A DNA stretch of 64,000 nt, from the NCBI GenBank assembly GCA_949825045.1, contig OX463824.1, positions 31,714,001-31,778,000 of the forward strand, in the 5' to 3' direction. Position numbers and translations under genes: made by a program. This document shows, in pieces, positions 40,530 to 52,264 of the stretch. The DNA is from Argyresthia goedartella. Taxonomy: Eukaryota > Arthropoda > Insecta > Lepidoptera > Argyresthiidae. Under the pieces are notes generated by a model, which was given only the letters and a program-made list of their open reading frames with translations, made no database searches and was not told where the DNA came from. The number at the start of each line of letters is the position of its first letter. The first letter of the stretch is position 1.

Positions 40530-41104
40530 TGTTTAATATTTATGCTTCGGAACGCACCGGTTTTCATTGCGCGGATCGACCGCGAGTGATCGGGACATCA
40601 CTAGCGGAAACAAAACTACAGCTGTCACTTGCATAGAACCGAGATGACGAGTTAGAGGTTACTTTCTTGTCGTGAGAAAAAATGTCAGCACATGGCGTCG
40701 GGCTTTGACTGTATTTAGTGTAACAATTGTCTAACACAGGTGTCGGGCCTGGTCGGAGTGTTAACTATAATAATCATCGGAAAATAAGTAGATTCACGTC
40801 AGCGGAGTGAGTGCTTCGTGTTGTGAAGGTTAAAGTTGTTCGGTCCCCAACTCGTCGCATTCGGACAGCGACTCCTCGTGTCGGCAAGCAACACGACGGC
40901 GACAGCATCGGGCTACGACGAGAGTAAGATTCGAATCCTCTCCACCCACCCATTGTGCTCCTTATCCCGCATTCCTGCCTCGAATTGAGCTTTCGAGTTC
41001 CGGCCCAAGGCGTCAAGGTCAGTACCACTTGCGATACTCCCCGTGCTAGTGAAAACCACCCCTCAAGATTCCACGCCCGTTCGGTTGAGGCGTGGAATTA
41101 AACA
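40530..41104 (+). repeat. BEL/Pao 3' LTR
   Basis: 575 bp, intact, TG...CA ends, preceded by a G-rich tract (CCTGTCCGGGCGGGTGAC) that could serve as polypurine tract. Few differences from the split 5' LTR suggest insertion that is not very old. Confidence 0.92.
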
Positions 41105-41496
41105 GAAACGTTTATTGATTTATTTTATTAGATTTTCGGGAGATATCCGGGAGATATGAAAAGCTCTTGTGTTTTCTAATCAGGGTCACCAGGTACTCCA
41201 GATCTTCGATTATCCTAGTTTTTATAGTTCTCCCTTTATGTGGCCCTTAAACCCTAACTCCATACCAAATTTCAGCACTCTGAGTTTATGGGAAGTACTA
41301 GTTCTATTCTGATGATCATGAGTGAGTGAGTGAGTGAGTGTCATAAATGCGAAACTTTGCTTTCGCTTAACTTCGGAACTAAATGACTTACAGACTTGAA
41401 ATTTTGGATTTTAAGTATGTGATTATAGCTTACTGGATGACGATAATTTCTGCATTCTGGTCTTATCCAGAGGTTCTCAAATAGGGGGGTGAAAAT

Positions 41497-41772
41497 GCGG
41501 CGAAATTGTTCCAGTAAAGGATGGTACGGCAGTGTTTGCTTCGCGCTCGACTTGGCGGTGGCACTACCGTACCCCCCGATACGTAACCATTTATATACAG
41601 GCACACATACATTGCTTCCCACACTAGGATACCCTATGGGAACCAGAAACAGCGACATCACACACATATAAACATACAAACCCTGGCGTTTTTTTTCTCT
41701 TTTATCCCCAACCGGGGATCGAACCCGGGACCTCTCGCATGTAGGCAGAGCCTCAACCCCAGCGCCACAGAG
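41497..41772 (-). repeat. Third tRNA-derived SINE-like element
   Basis: On the - strand the head reads GACCTCTGTGGCGCTGGGGT (A-box region) and GGTCCCGGGTTCGATCCCCG (B box), then a body with TTTATATGTGTGTG and TGTGTGCCTGTATATAA. A diverged tail of the same family lies in the spacer at 61060-61150. Not a canonical tRNA. Confidence 0.65.
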
Positions 41773-42518
41773 GTCGACGAATTGTGTTTTACCTAATCCA
41801 AATGTTGTGACGTCGTGATAATTATGGCTTCGGCAGAAGATATATAAAATATAAAGTACCAGAGACCCGAAACAATTACCCAACAAATTGGATATACGAT
41901 TCCCATAATTTCGTCCGAAACGGCGATATGCCCCTTAACTTGCCATTTAAATGCAGGGCCGTTGTCCTCGCTTTAAAAAATAACATCAGTCGTAATTAGG
42001 CCTCGGGTTTATTGGGCCTTTCCCGTGAATGAGGTGATATTGGCCTTTGAACGCTTTTTTACGTTGTTAATTTAAAACCCCCTTTAAAAGGTCTGCACAT
42101 TTAAAGCGTAAGAATATTTTTAAAGACAATTTAATTGTCGTTTGATGTGAACCCGGAAACGAACAGTTGCGATCTTGTTAAATTACACCATCTGGACTTC
42201 CTGCGTTGTGCGTTATACCAGTTGGTAACATCAACCAAACGCATTGATCTAATTTAGGCTTTGTGGTGTGGCTATACATTTGAGTTAATTCACTCACTTC
42301 TCTTTGCTAGCTATACTTTTTAAGAAGTGTCAAAATGATTGGTGTTCGTCAGTTGTATGAAAATACACAAAACTGACGTCATTATTTTTTGGCTTATGTT
42401 TAAAGTATCACCAAACACGCACCTAATTTACTACCAATAAATTCGAAACGACCACCAGAATTAGTAAACGACCACCAAAATTTGTTTGTCACAAAACTTC
42501 TTTTTATGTTTTGTGTCA
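41773..42518. other. Non-coding stretch
   Basis: Nothing recognised; unique-looking AT-rich sequence before the LINE 3' tail. Confidence 0.4.
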
Positions 42519-42697
42519 AATCAAATCAAATCAAAAATCATTTATTTCCATAGGATGTTGTTACATCACTTAGATCCGTCATTAATTTTTTTTGGGTGAG
42601 TTCACTAACACAATGGCGGAATCTGTGGAGAAGAGCTCACCGAAGAAACTCCACAGTCGTCGCATCTTTTGCGTTTCCTTTTTTAAATAAAATATTG

Positions 42698-44884
42698 TCA
42701 AATTACAAAATGAATGATAATTATATATCGAAACAGCCATGGACATCTGTCCTCTAAGTAATCAGATATCCTATAGTAACCTTTTTTATACAATTTCTGT
42801 TTTATTATTATTTTAAACTTGTCTAAAGGTAAGTTTTTAATATCAGTAGGGACCTTATTGTAATAGCGTATACAATTGCCTTTAAAAGAATTACTAATTT
42901 TATGTAATCGGCTTACATAAGCAACCAACTTGTCTTTATTTCTAGTATTAAAATTGTGTATATCACTGTACTTCTGAAAATTTGTTATATTTCTTTTTAC
43001 ATACACAAGATTGTCATAGATATATTGAGACACAAATGTCAGAATATTTATTTCTTTAAACTTTTCCCTCAGTGACACTCTAGGCCCTAATCTATAAATT
43101 GCACGAACAGCCCGTTTCTGCAGAATAAATATACTATTAGCATTCGCAGCGTGACCCCACAATAAAATACCATAGGTCATTAGACTATGAAAGTAACTAA
43201 AGTAGACTAGTCTAGCGGTGTCTACGTCGGTAAGAGCTCTAATTTTTTTAACTGCGAACGCTGCCGAACTGAGTCTGTTCGACAATTTATTTATATGAGG
43301 ATCCCATTGTAGTTTGGCGTCTAAAGTAATGCCCAAAAAGACAGTCGACTGCACAAGGTCCAATCTCTGTCCTTTTATAAATATGTCTGTAGTTACCGGG
43401 TTCACATTGGGTAACACGAATTTAATACATTTAGTTTTCTTTTCATTAAGTGATAAATTGTTAACAGTAAACCAGTTCACTATACTAGAGATAGCAATGT
43501 TTACCTCGTCATAATTTGATTGCTGTCTTTTAACTTTAAATATCAAAGAAGTATCATCGGCAAACAATACTAACCCATGTTTTGCTTTAACAAGGTAAGG
43601 TAAATCATTAATATATACTAAAAACAAGAAAGGACCAAGAATTGAACCTTGCGGTACGCCCATACTTATTGAAGACCCAGGTGATCTTTTCCCATTAACA
43701 TCGACCATCTGAACCCTATCTGTTAGATATGACTCCAGAAGGCCAAGTGCCTGATCTTTTACACCATAATGGCGTAACTTCCTGACAAGAGTGTCATGAT
43801 GGACGCAATCAAAAGCCTTGGATAGGTCGCAGAAGACACCTATTGCATCCATTGCGTCTTCCCAGGCATCAAAAATATTGTCGATTAGTTCAACACCAGC
43901 ATCGGCTGTTGAACGACCCTTTGTGAAACCAAACTGAGCAATATGAATTAAATTATTGAGATAAAAATGACTTTGCGATTGATTAAGTATGAGTTTTTCA
44001 AATATTTTGCTAAGCGTTGGTAGTATCGATATGGGTCTAAAATTGGTGGGGTCTGATGTACTACCAGCTTTGAATAAAGGTATAACTTTACTTAGTTTCA
44101 TCAAGTCAGGAAACACACCATTATCTATACATTGATTAAATATACAACAAAGGTGAGGTGCAATACAATCTACAATGGAACTAATAATTTTTACTGATAG
44201 ACCATGGGCGTCAGCTGTCTTTTTCATTTCCAGGGATTTAAACGCTTTTACAATGTCTTCATTATTTACGTGCCTAAATTTAAAATCTGTTTTACATTCC
44301 TCAAAGTTTTGTTTAAGTATAGATTCAGCAGCAGCGGGAGATGAATTTAAAGACTTGGTTGTTGAAACTGGAATGTCCGTAAAAAAATTTTCGAAAGCTT
44401 TTGCTACTTCTAGGTCTGTACTTAGCAATTGATTATCTATCTTAAGCTTGAAGTTATTATGTGTAGCTTTGGCCTTTCCAGTCTCTCTGTTTATAATTTG
44501 CCAAGTCGTTTTCATTACATTGCTACTAGATTCAATTTTGTTTTTAATGAAATTAGATTTAGCTACGGCACAAACGCGTTTAAACATTTTTGAATAACTA
44601 TGAACATAATCTAGAAAGGCCGTATTTTTGTTATATGATTTCTCTTCATAGAGTTCATATAATCTTCGTCTGCTCCTATGAATTCCAACTGTCGCCCAAT
44701 CACTAAACAAAGCTTTGTTATTAACTTTTATAGTTTTTGATTTAAATACCGTATCATATTCATTTTTGACAAGGTTAAATACTGAGTTGTACAACAAATT
44801 TGGATCGTCACTGTATGGTATTTCCCATAGTTTATCTAAAATATTATTCCTGTAGTGTTCAAGCCGAGTGTCACTAACGGGCAC
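42698..44884 (-). pseudogene. LINE A reverse transcriptase
   Basis: 728-codon open frame. RT motifs in order: NFRPISILPTLSKIFEKLI, QFGFTKGRSTADAG, FCDLSKAFDCVHHDTL, GVPQGSILGPFLFLVYINDL, the catalytic LFADDTSLIF, and NEKKTKC; then VFLGITLDAKLQWDPHI and a C-terminal helical region. The frame is long, but it is separated from the endonuclease by a frameshift at about 44890 and has no ATG of its own at the start, so it is probably not expressed. Jockey/CR1-like by motif style. Confidence 0.85.
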
Positions 44885-45374
44885 ACATTTAATATCCTCT
44901 TTTTGGTCCTTTTTATTTTAATATTGAATATACCTATCTGACCAGAGTGATCAGAGGTTAATTTATTGATGACCGATTTGAAAATGGGCGTAATGTTAGA
45001 AAATATATTGTCAATGCAGGTAGCAGATGTTGCAGTAATTCTAGTAGGCTCCAAAAACAGATAGTTCATGTTGTGACATAAAAATAAAGATTTTAATCTA
45101 GTACAAATATTATTATCCTCTATCAGATTAACATTAAAATCACCACAAATTATAAAAAAAAAATTTTTATCGCTGATTTTAATCAACACTTCATCCATTT
45201 TCTTTTCGAATAAATCATAGGATGAATCTGGTGGTCTGTATACGATCATTACAATAAGTTTTTCAATTTCAATACAGGCTATTTCCATGGTACGCTCAAC
45301 AGACAGGCTCACTATGTCAACTCGTTCCTTATATTTAAAACTATTATTTACAAGTATTAAGGAGCCACCGCGAT
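44836..45374 (-). pseudogene. LINE A endonuclease, main part
   Basis: APE-type endonuclease blocks: IVMIVYRPPDSSYDLFEKKM, IICGDFNVNLIEDN, TATSATCIDNIFSN and SDHSGQIGIF (the catalytic GDFN and SDH motifs). It begins abruptly after GGSLILVNN at the LINE B insertion site; its first part lies 3.7 kb away at 49068-49237. Confidence 0.82.
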
Positions 45375-45740
45375 CAGCTCAAACTCAAACTCAAAACGTT
45401 TATTCTGTAAATAGGCCACAAGGGCACTTTCACATGTCATTTCATTTCATTTTTTACAGAACATTTGGTATTATTATCATATTATCAGAAAAAAAAAAGT
45501 ACTTAATTATTGTTTCTGAGAGATGTAAAGAGTCTCAAATGTCATAATAAAATAATTAAAATATAAATAACAGAGATGTATAGTCTCTTTTGTCAATAAT
45601 ACAATGATAATAGGAGATGTAAATGGTCCCCACAGTCAAGAGTTGTATAATTAAATTAATCTTTGGAGGTGTAAAAGGCCTCCAAGTGTCCAGTAAAAGA
45701 AACTCTGGCAGTGAGGATGCTCACAATTAATTAGAACAAT

Positions 45741-47348
45741 TCAGTCCCAAGCATTTTTATCGTCTATGTACTCTTTAATACTGTAGTAAGCTTTAGAAAT
45801 AAGCCTTTGCTTGATGTATTTCTTGAACTTATTAATTGATAGATCTGTCAAAGTGCTTGGGAGTTTATTGTAAAATCTTACACAATTACCCTTGAACGAG
45901 TTTTTTATTTTATGGAGCCGAGTAGTGGGCACTGCAAGTTTGTCCTTGTTTCTAGTATTAAAGTTATGTATATCACAGTTTCTTCGAAAGTTAACAATGT
46001 TCTTATGGACATACATAATATTCTCGTAAATATATTGACTATGGACTGTCAATATATTTACTTCTTTAAACTTATTTCTAAGAGAATCTCTATTATTCAT
46101 TTTATGAATCGCACGAACAGCCCGCTTTTGCAGCACAAAAATAGTATTTATGTCAGCAGCACTGCCCCAGAGCAGAATACCGTAGGACATAATACTATAA
46201 AAATAACTAAAATAAACTAATCTGGCTGTTTTTAAATCTGTCAAGTGACGGATTTTCCTGCATGCAAAAGCTGCAGAGCTCAGTCTGTTCGATAGCTTGT
46301 CAATATGTGGACCCCATTGGAGTTTGGAATCCAACGTTATACCTAGAAACACTGTGCTGGTTACCAATTCCAATTCCTCATTTTTAATTGTTATACATGT
46401 CTGATTATTTTTAACGTTAGTAGTAAGAAACTTAACACATTTAGTCTTTTTCTCATTTAATAGCAAATTATTAACATTAAACCAATTTACCACTCTTGAT
46501 ATGGTATTGTTCACGTGATCATCAGTAGCGTGTTGGTTTCGCTTTGTTTTAAAAATAAGTGAGGTGTCATCAGCAAACAGTACCATATCATGACAGTCCC
46601 TTCCTAGATAGGGTAAGTCGTTTATATAGATGAGGAATAGGAAAGGTCCCAATATTGAGCCCTGTGGCACGCCCAAAGAAACCAATGATCCTGGTGATCG
46701 TTCTCCGTTTACGTCTACCCTTTGTATTCTTCCGTTCAGATAAGATTTTAACAAATTCAATGACGTGTCTCTAACTCCATAATGATGTAATTTCCTGATC
46801 AATGTTTCATGACAAACGCAATCAAAAGCCTTAGATAAGTCACAAAAAATGCCTAGGGCATCTTGTGACTCTTCCCAGGCATCAAAAATACTTTCAATGA
46901 ACTGAATTCCGGCATCTGTTGTTGAACGACCGCGAGTGAATCCAAACTGTTTGTTATGCATTAGCTTATTTGATTCAAAATGATGTAATAGCTGTGATAA
47001 GATTAATTTCTCAAAAATTTTACTAAAAGTTGGTAGTATTGATATAGGTCTGAAATTGGTGGGGTCTTGAGTACTACCTGCTTTGAAGAGGGGAATTATC
47101 TTACTTTGTTTCATTAAATCAGGAAATTCACCGCAGTCTATACAATTGTTGAAAATGACCGCTAGGTCAGGTGCAATTAATTCGATCAGGGATTTAACGA
47201 CGTGAACAGAGAGTCCCCAAAGATCATTCGTTTTCTTAACATTTATCAATTTAAATGCCTTTACGACATCTGAACTTGTGACGTGCTTAAAATTCAAGTA
47301 TGAAGCACACTCTGAGACATTATCTTTTAATATTGCAACAGCAGACAA
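45741..47348 (-). pseudogene. LINE B reverse transcriptase
   Basis: 535 codons with all RT blocks: NFRPISILPTFSKIFEKLIL, KQFGFTRGRSTTDAG, FCDLSKAFDCVCHETL, GVPQGSILGPFLFLIYINDL, LFADDTSLIF. Its N-terminus is cut off from the upstream frame by a one-base change near 47395 (the FESF/FFTN region in the relative LINE A). Same architecture as LINE A. Confidence 0.85.
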
Positions 47349-47399
47349 AGGTGACGAATTTAAATACTTAGTCGTGGAAGCCGGTGCATTAGTAAAAAC

Positions 47400-48640
47400 G
47401 ATTCAAATTCAGTTGCAACTTCTAAGCTAGAACTCGTAAGCTGTCCATTGATTTTTAGTTCGTAATCGTGACTCGCTTTTTTACTACGACCGGCCTCCTC
47501 ATTAATTATTTTCTAAGTCGTTTTTATAACATCGGAACTATTCTTAATTTTACTACTCAGAAAATTACGTTTAGCTGTATGACAGTCTAATTTAAATTGT
47601 TTGGAGAACTGTTTGACTTGTTCTTTAAATTCGTCACTCATGTTGAACCGTCGTTCCTCATACAATGCATACAATGCTTGCCTGCGTTTATGCAACTCTG
47701 CAGTAGCCCACGTACTAAAGTCGTTTGAACCACTAACCACAACCGATTTTGAAGTGAATATCGCGCTGTACTGTTTCATAAAGGTTTCAAAGAATAAGTT
47801 ATACATTATATTAGGAGACTGTTCAGCAGCCAAAAACGGTAGTTCCTGGGCTAAAGAGTATCTCATTCTTTCTAACCGGTCAGCAGTTATTGGCACAAAC
47901 GAAATTTTCTTTTTAATGACAGGTTCTCTAATAGAATCAAATTGAAATAATTGACCTAAATGATCTGAATCCAATTCACTGATAACACTTTTACTGATTG
48001 GAATAACATCAGTAAAAATGTTGTCAATGCATGTAGCACTAGTAGCAGTCACTCTTGTTGGCTCCATAAATAAATGGCTAAGCCTAAATGATGAGAAAAG
48101 ATTTATCAATCTAACGCTGAGAGTAGTTCTTTCTAACAGATTAACATTAAAGTCACCACATATAATTAATCGTTTCGTACTGTGTGATGAAATAGTTAGG
48201 ACGGATTCCATTATTTTCTCGAACATTTCAAAGTCGCTCAAGGGTGGCCTATAGACACATATAACGATGAACTGTTCTAATTCCACAGCTGCAAGTTCTA
48301 TAGTTCGTTCAACAGATAAGGAAACAATGTCCTTACGTTCCTTGAATTTCATATGATTGTTTAGTATGGTTAATGCCCCACCATGTATTGAATTAAGTCT
48401 GGTGAACGAACTACCAACCTGGTGATCTTTAAAGCTAAACATAATTTCATTAATAGTTAACCAGTGCTCTGTTATGCACAAAATGTCAATTTTATTACAA
48501 TTTAAAAATAACTCTATTTGTAGATCTTTGCCTCTAATACATTGAATATTCTGATGAACCAGGCTTATATACTTAGCATGTGAGCTTCCCTTATTCTTAG
48601 GGTTTTCTAATATACTAGAACATATGTTGCCAGAGCCTGG
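47400..48640 (-). pseudogene. LINE B endonuclease and linker
   Basis: From about 48600 on the - strand: NCNKIDILCITEHWLTINEI, VSLSVERTIELAAVELEQFI, VICVYRPPLSDFEMFEKIM, LIICGDFNVNLLERT, TATSATCIDNIFTD and LDSDHLGQLF, an APE-type endonuclease. The linker towards the RT contains TAG (about 47513-47515) where LINE A has the Trp of KTTWQII, then continues open to the frameshift near 47395. Confidence 0.82.
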
Positions 48641-48660
48641 GTCCTCTGTTGTCCTATGAA

Positions 48661-49008
48661 CTAATTTAAATGCATCCTGTTATTCTGGTCTGATACCAGA
48701 TTCATATTAGGCTGCTCAGTAAAAGCAGAGTTAGAAGCCAAATTTTTGGCTGTAATGTCATATAAATATAATAGTGACATAGCTATTTGTCGTTTACAAT
48801 AATTTGAAAGGTAAAATGTACCTTTAGTCATAGTAAAATAATTACTAACATAATTGTTAGTGCCAATAATATCAAACTTATTATTATATGTACATAAATT
48901 GTACATAGTTATATTCATATTATGTCTATATACATTTTCATTTTGTGTCAATTGGTTGCAGTAGGGAAATGTGAACAATATAATTTTTTTCACACTAAGA
49001 CCATTCAA
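48661..49008 (-). CDS. LINE B small upstream ORF
   Basis: 115 codons open in the 5' region of LINE B, Asn/Tyr-rich, with no zinc knuckle or other ORF1 motif. It may be the remains of an ORF1, or incidental to an AT-rich leader. It is included because it is the only frame between the 5' end of the element and the endonuclease. Confidence 0.3.
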   Translation of the reverse strand: MNGLSVKKIILFTFPYCNQLTQNENVYRHNMNITMYNLCTYNNKFDIIGTNNYVSNYFTMTKGTFYLSNYCKRQIAMSLLYLYDITAKNLASNSAFTEQPNMNLVSDQNNRMHLN

Positions 49009-49067
49009 TGTTTCATAAAATTTTATTAAATTATTTTGTTCACATCTCCCCTATTCCATATCCAGCT

Positions 49068-49237
49068 GTTTTTCTGTTGAACGAACTAGCAACGTGGTGG
49101 TTATTAAAGTTGAACATGAACTGATAACTCTTTAAAAAGTGCTCTGTTATACATAAAATATCAATATTATTACAGTTCATGAATAACTCAATTTCCAGTT
49201 CTTTACTTAACATGCCCTGTATATTTTGATGAACCAC
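49068..49237 (-). pseudogene. LINE A endonuclease, N-terminal piece
   Basis: Reads HQNIQGMLSKELEIELF, NNIDILCITEHFL and HHVASSFNRKTA up to the CAGCT insertion site. It joins, across LINE B, to the fragment at 45374. Confidence 0.82.
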
Positions 49238-49402
49238 GTTTAAAATATTCTTACTTTTACATTTTTCATTACTAGTAACTTGATTTAATGGGCAAGATGA
49301 AGGTATATTTATACAAGTATTAATATTACTGCCAGAGTTACTCTCTGTGTACTTATTTAAGTATTTTTTGTTGTTCTTACATGTTCAACCTAACACGAAG
49401 GA

Positions 49403-49432
49403 TAAAGGAGGCTTCGCTTCGCTCACCTCCTT
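49403..49432. repeat. Hairpin with GCTTCGCTTCGCTC loop
   Basis: AAAGGAGG pairs with CCTCCTTT around CTTCGCTTCGCTCA. Similar loop motif to 15679-15739. Confidence 0.7.
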
Positions 49433-49679
49433 TACCCTTTACCCAAGCCACCGATTTTGCCCTGATATTTTCTGCAAATTTTGGTGACCATTTACCCATT
49501 TTGGATAGAAAAAATATATTTTGGTGGTCATCTCATTATATTTGTTGCCTTATTTTTTTAGGTATAATGTTGCTCTTATTTACCGAACATGTTATTTATT
49601 CATTTATATATTAATTGCTCCAAATTATTCAACGTAGTACATACTGTCGTTAAATTTTCTTACCTTTGATATATTGAAT

Positions 49680-50022
49680 GATTGAAAGCGTATTTCCTTT
49701 CTCTTCCGTAATCGGTATCATATTTATGTAAGTATATATATGATATTTTGTAGTTTATATATGTGCATGCTATCTAGTGTATTTTATATAGTTGAGACAT
49801 ATATATTTTTATTAGGTATATTTTATTTATATTTTAAAAGTAATTTTCGTACGTATGTATACAGTTTTATTGCGCACTAGGACTGTCCTTTTTCATAAAC
49901 ACTCCTGTCTTGCCTAGGTTTGCTGGAAGAAATTATTTTTTTAGAGATAAGCTCGCCTTTGCCTATAAAATTTATTGTTACTGTCTGTTTATCTATGTTT
50001 TCTGTGCAATAAAGAATATATA
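49680..50022 (+). repeat. Non-LTR retrotransposon 3' end fragment
   Basis: Matches the 3' UTR of the LINE fragment in the BEL/Pao LTR (about 35450-35765): TTTTATTGCGCACTAGGACT, GATAAGCTCGCCTTTGC and the GTGCAATAAAGAATAT end. Confidence 0.75.
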
Positions 50023-50028
50023 TTTTAT

Positions 50029-50100
50029 GAATATATATTTTAAGTAAACTTGTCTACCGGGTGTATACCCGGTAGACAAGTTTACATAAAATATATATTC
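50029..50100. repeat. 72-bp near-perfect palindrome
   Basis: 34-bp arms (GTAAACTTGTCTACCGGGT plus an AT-rich outer part) with one mismatch and a GTAT loop. It lies directly after the LINE 3' end fragment. Confidence 0.9.
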
Positions 50101-52035
50101 CATACCATCTACCCCGTTACCATCACAATTAGCAGTGCTGCCTGCCGGATACACAAGGAACTATGACGTTGTCCACTCAGTTAGCTTGTTCTCTTGTTGT
50201 TCATTACTTTCAGCAGCCGCTCTACAGAAGCAATGCATTGGGCGCTTTTAAAGTTTCCACGATGTCTGCTCGACCACGACATTATTATTATTATTATATC
50301 CTTTATAGCATAAAACCACAGTAAAAACTATTAACGCAGTGAGAAATAAGATGTACAAAGGCGGGCTTATTCCTAAAATAAATCTCTTCCAGCCAACCCA
50401 GCAAGTATGTGCAGTAAAACAATGCGGGTTCAGCCAATAACAAAATATTTATACAACTAAGAAAACAGCAACTAAATTAAAAATAAAATACATTACACGT
50501 AAACACAAATATTACAAAAATACTTTATAACATATATATCATTATGAAGATAATTATACTACATAAACACCTAATACTTAAATAAATAAAACCTACGATA
50601 GTTGAGATAGGTAGTATTCTTTCAGTCTTGATCTGAATGAGCTAGGCGATAAACTATCACGGATACTTCCACGTCTGCGCATAAATAAGGGACAGACAGA
50701 CAGACAGACAGACTATGCGTCAATCTCCTTCTCTTATTCACGCTTAGAAAATTGTCGTAAAATTTTCTACAATTTTCGTTCGATTAAAATGAGGACTTTG
50801 TTCGCTATTTCACCCACTGGAGGTGCTAGTGTTTGAGGATATCTATCCGGTGTTGATTTATTTGTTTTGGCGCTGATAGATAAATCTAACATCAGCGATA
50901 GGTCAACCCATAGTTTGACAGGTTACACACAAAGTGGCGCCCCCAAGCGGATAATTCAAAAACTGCTCAGAAGCACCAAATCGCTTGTCAACTTTAAAAT
51001 TTCCTTGATAATTTCTATCGGAAAATTTACAGTCTTTCTTTAGTATTTTAGTGAATAGAGGGTGGGAGGACGGCCATTTTGTCCGCCCTGCCAATAGATC
51101 CTTGTCCGTAGTCCGACCAGGAATGCCGCCTATCCGACCATTACCAACGCTAAACTAAATTAAAGCTGTTATTTGCGACACGCATATTGCAGCACTAGTA
51201 GCACGTCCTTCAGCGAATGTGCACCATTAGCGTAGTTTTATGCGTTCGCAAATGAAGCCGGCTGTAAATTGCAAAGTGGCGAAGTTTTCCCAAACGATTC
51301 TGCCTCTTTGGTTTTTTTGGTAAAGTATTGACCAGAAAAGTTGCACGACTAACTTTGAAGACAGAAAGCGAGTTTGTTTTGTTTCAAACCAATCATTCAA
51401 TGGTTCGATGGAAATTGGAAGGAAAATTATTATTTTTGGTATGAGCGCATGTAAAAAATGAAGTATTTCCTTCCAATGACAAGTGATACTTATCTTATTC
51501 ATTCAGGTAATTTTCTGTCGCTTTCTCATTTGATAACACGTCATGCTGTCAGGTTAAAACGTTCAAAATAAGTCCTTGGTCAATGGAAAATATTACACAA
51601 AACTTTCTGGTAGAGGGAAATGTATGTAATGTATATATGTTCGTAATACAAAGAGTTTCATTCATCTGATTTATATTACTTATTTATTACACATTGTCTA
51701 CAGCAGCAAAGAGTTTTATTCATCATAGCTTCCATTGATATTTGGATATTGACAATTAATTTCTCTTACTTGCTTTACTTATTCTGTTATTATTTCATGA
51801 CCTCAGATGAAACAATCTCTTTGTCTTACAAACATTACTTCTAACTCTACTTCTTAAAAAAAAACATTCAAAATGAACGGATTAGCAATATCGTATAACT
51901 ACGAAAGTTATAACAACTTTTTTCAGACATCTAGGCCTCATTATAAAATTTAAATTCGATTTCTCATAGAGCATTAATTCATTGTATATCAAACTTCACC
52001 AACAACAAAACATTACCTTTGTTACAGGTTCGTTC
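50101..52035. other. Non-coding stretch
   Basis: No gene recognised. Short CAGACAGACAGACAGACAG microsatellite at about 50695; the rest is AT-rich. Confidence 0.45.
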
Positions 52036-52262
52036 GTTCAACGACCCGAATGGCCAAGATGGCAGTGACCCTGCCTACGAAGCCAAGGGTCCCGGGTTCG
52101 AGTCCCGGGTGTGGGCTAATATTTCTTTGATGAGAACGGATGTTTGTACCCTAGTAATGGTTGTTTAACTATCTAAGTATAATATTTATCTGTATAAGTA
52201 TGTGTATCGTTGTCTAGTACCCAAGATACAGGGAATCCTAGTTTGGGGCTAGATCGATGTGA
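52036..52262 (+). repeat. tRNA-derived SINE, 3' truncated at a maT copy
   Basis: Same family as 25824-26085. A box TGGCCAAGATGG, B box GGTTCGAGTCC. It stops at GATCGATGTGA, where the broken maT element starts; the (ATT)n tail is lost. Confidence 0.82.
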
Positions 52263-52264
52263 TA

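Larger units (their letters stand above)
34600..41104 (+). mobile_element. BEL/Pao LTR retrotransposon, RT-deleted
   Basis: Bounded by a 5-bp target duplication GAAAC (34595-34599 and 41105-41109). LTRs start TGTTTAATATTTATGC and end GAATTAAACA; the intact 3' LTR is 40530-41104 (575 bp). The 5' LTR is split by a LINE fragment. The interior encodes gag, aspartic protease, RNase H and integrase in Pao order, but no reverse transcriptase. It is GC-rich compared with its surroundings. Confidence 0.92.
45380..49062 (-). mobile_element. LINE B, nearly full length, inserted in LINE A
   Basis: Flanked by CAGCT at 45375-45379 and 49063-49067. The 3' end on the - strand is AATAAACGTTTTGAGTTTGA with short GAGTTT repeats. 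About 3.7 kb: 5' leader with a small ORF, endonuclease, RT. The proteins are clearly related to LINE A. The copy carries a nonsense and a frameshift mutation. Confidence 0.88.
42519..49375 (-). mobile_element. LINE A (non-LTR retrotransposon) interrupted by LINE B
   Basis: On the - strand: endonuclease start (49237-49068), then the 3683-bp LINE B insertion, then the rest of the endonuclease (45374-44890), the RT (44884-42698), and a 3' tail of TGATT-type repeats at 42519-42545. The endonuclease/RT frame is broken near 44890. The 5' limit is approximate. Confidence 0.8.
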
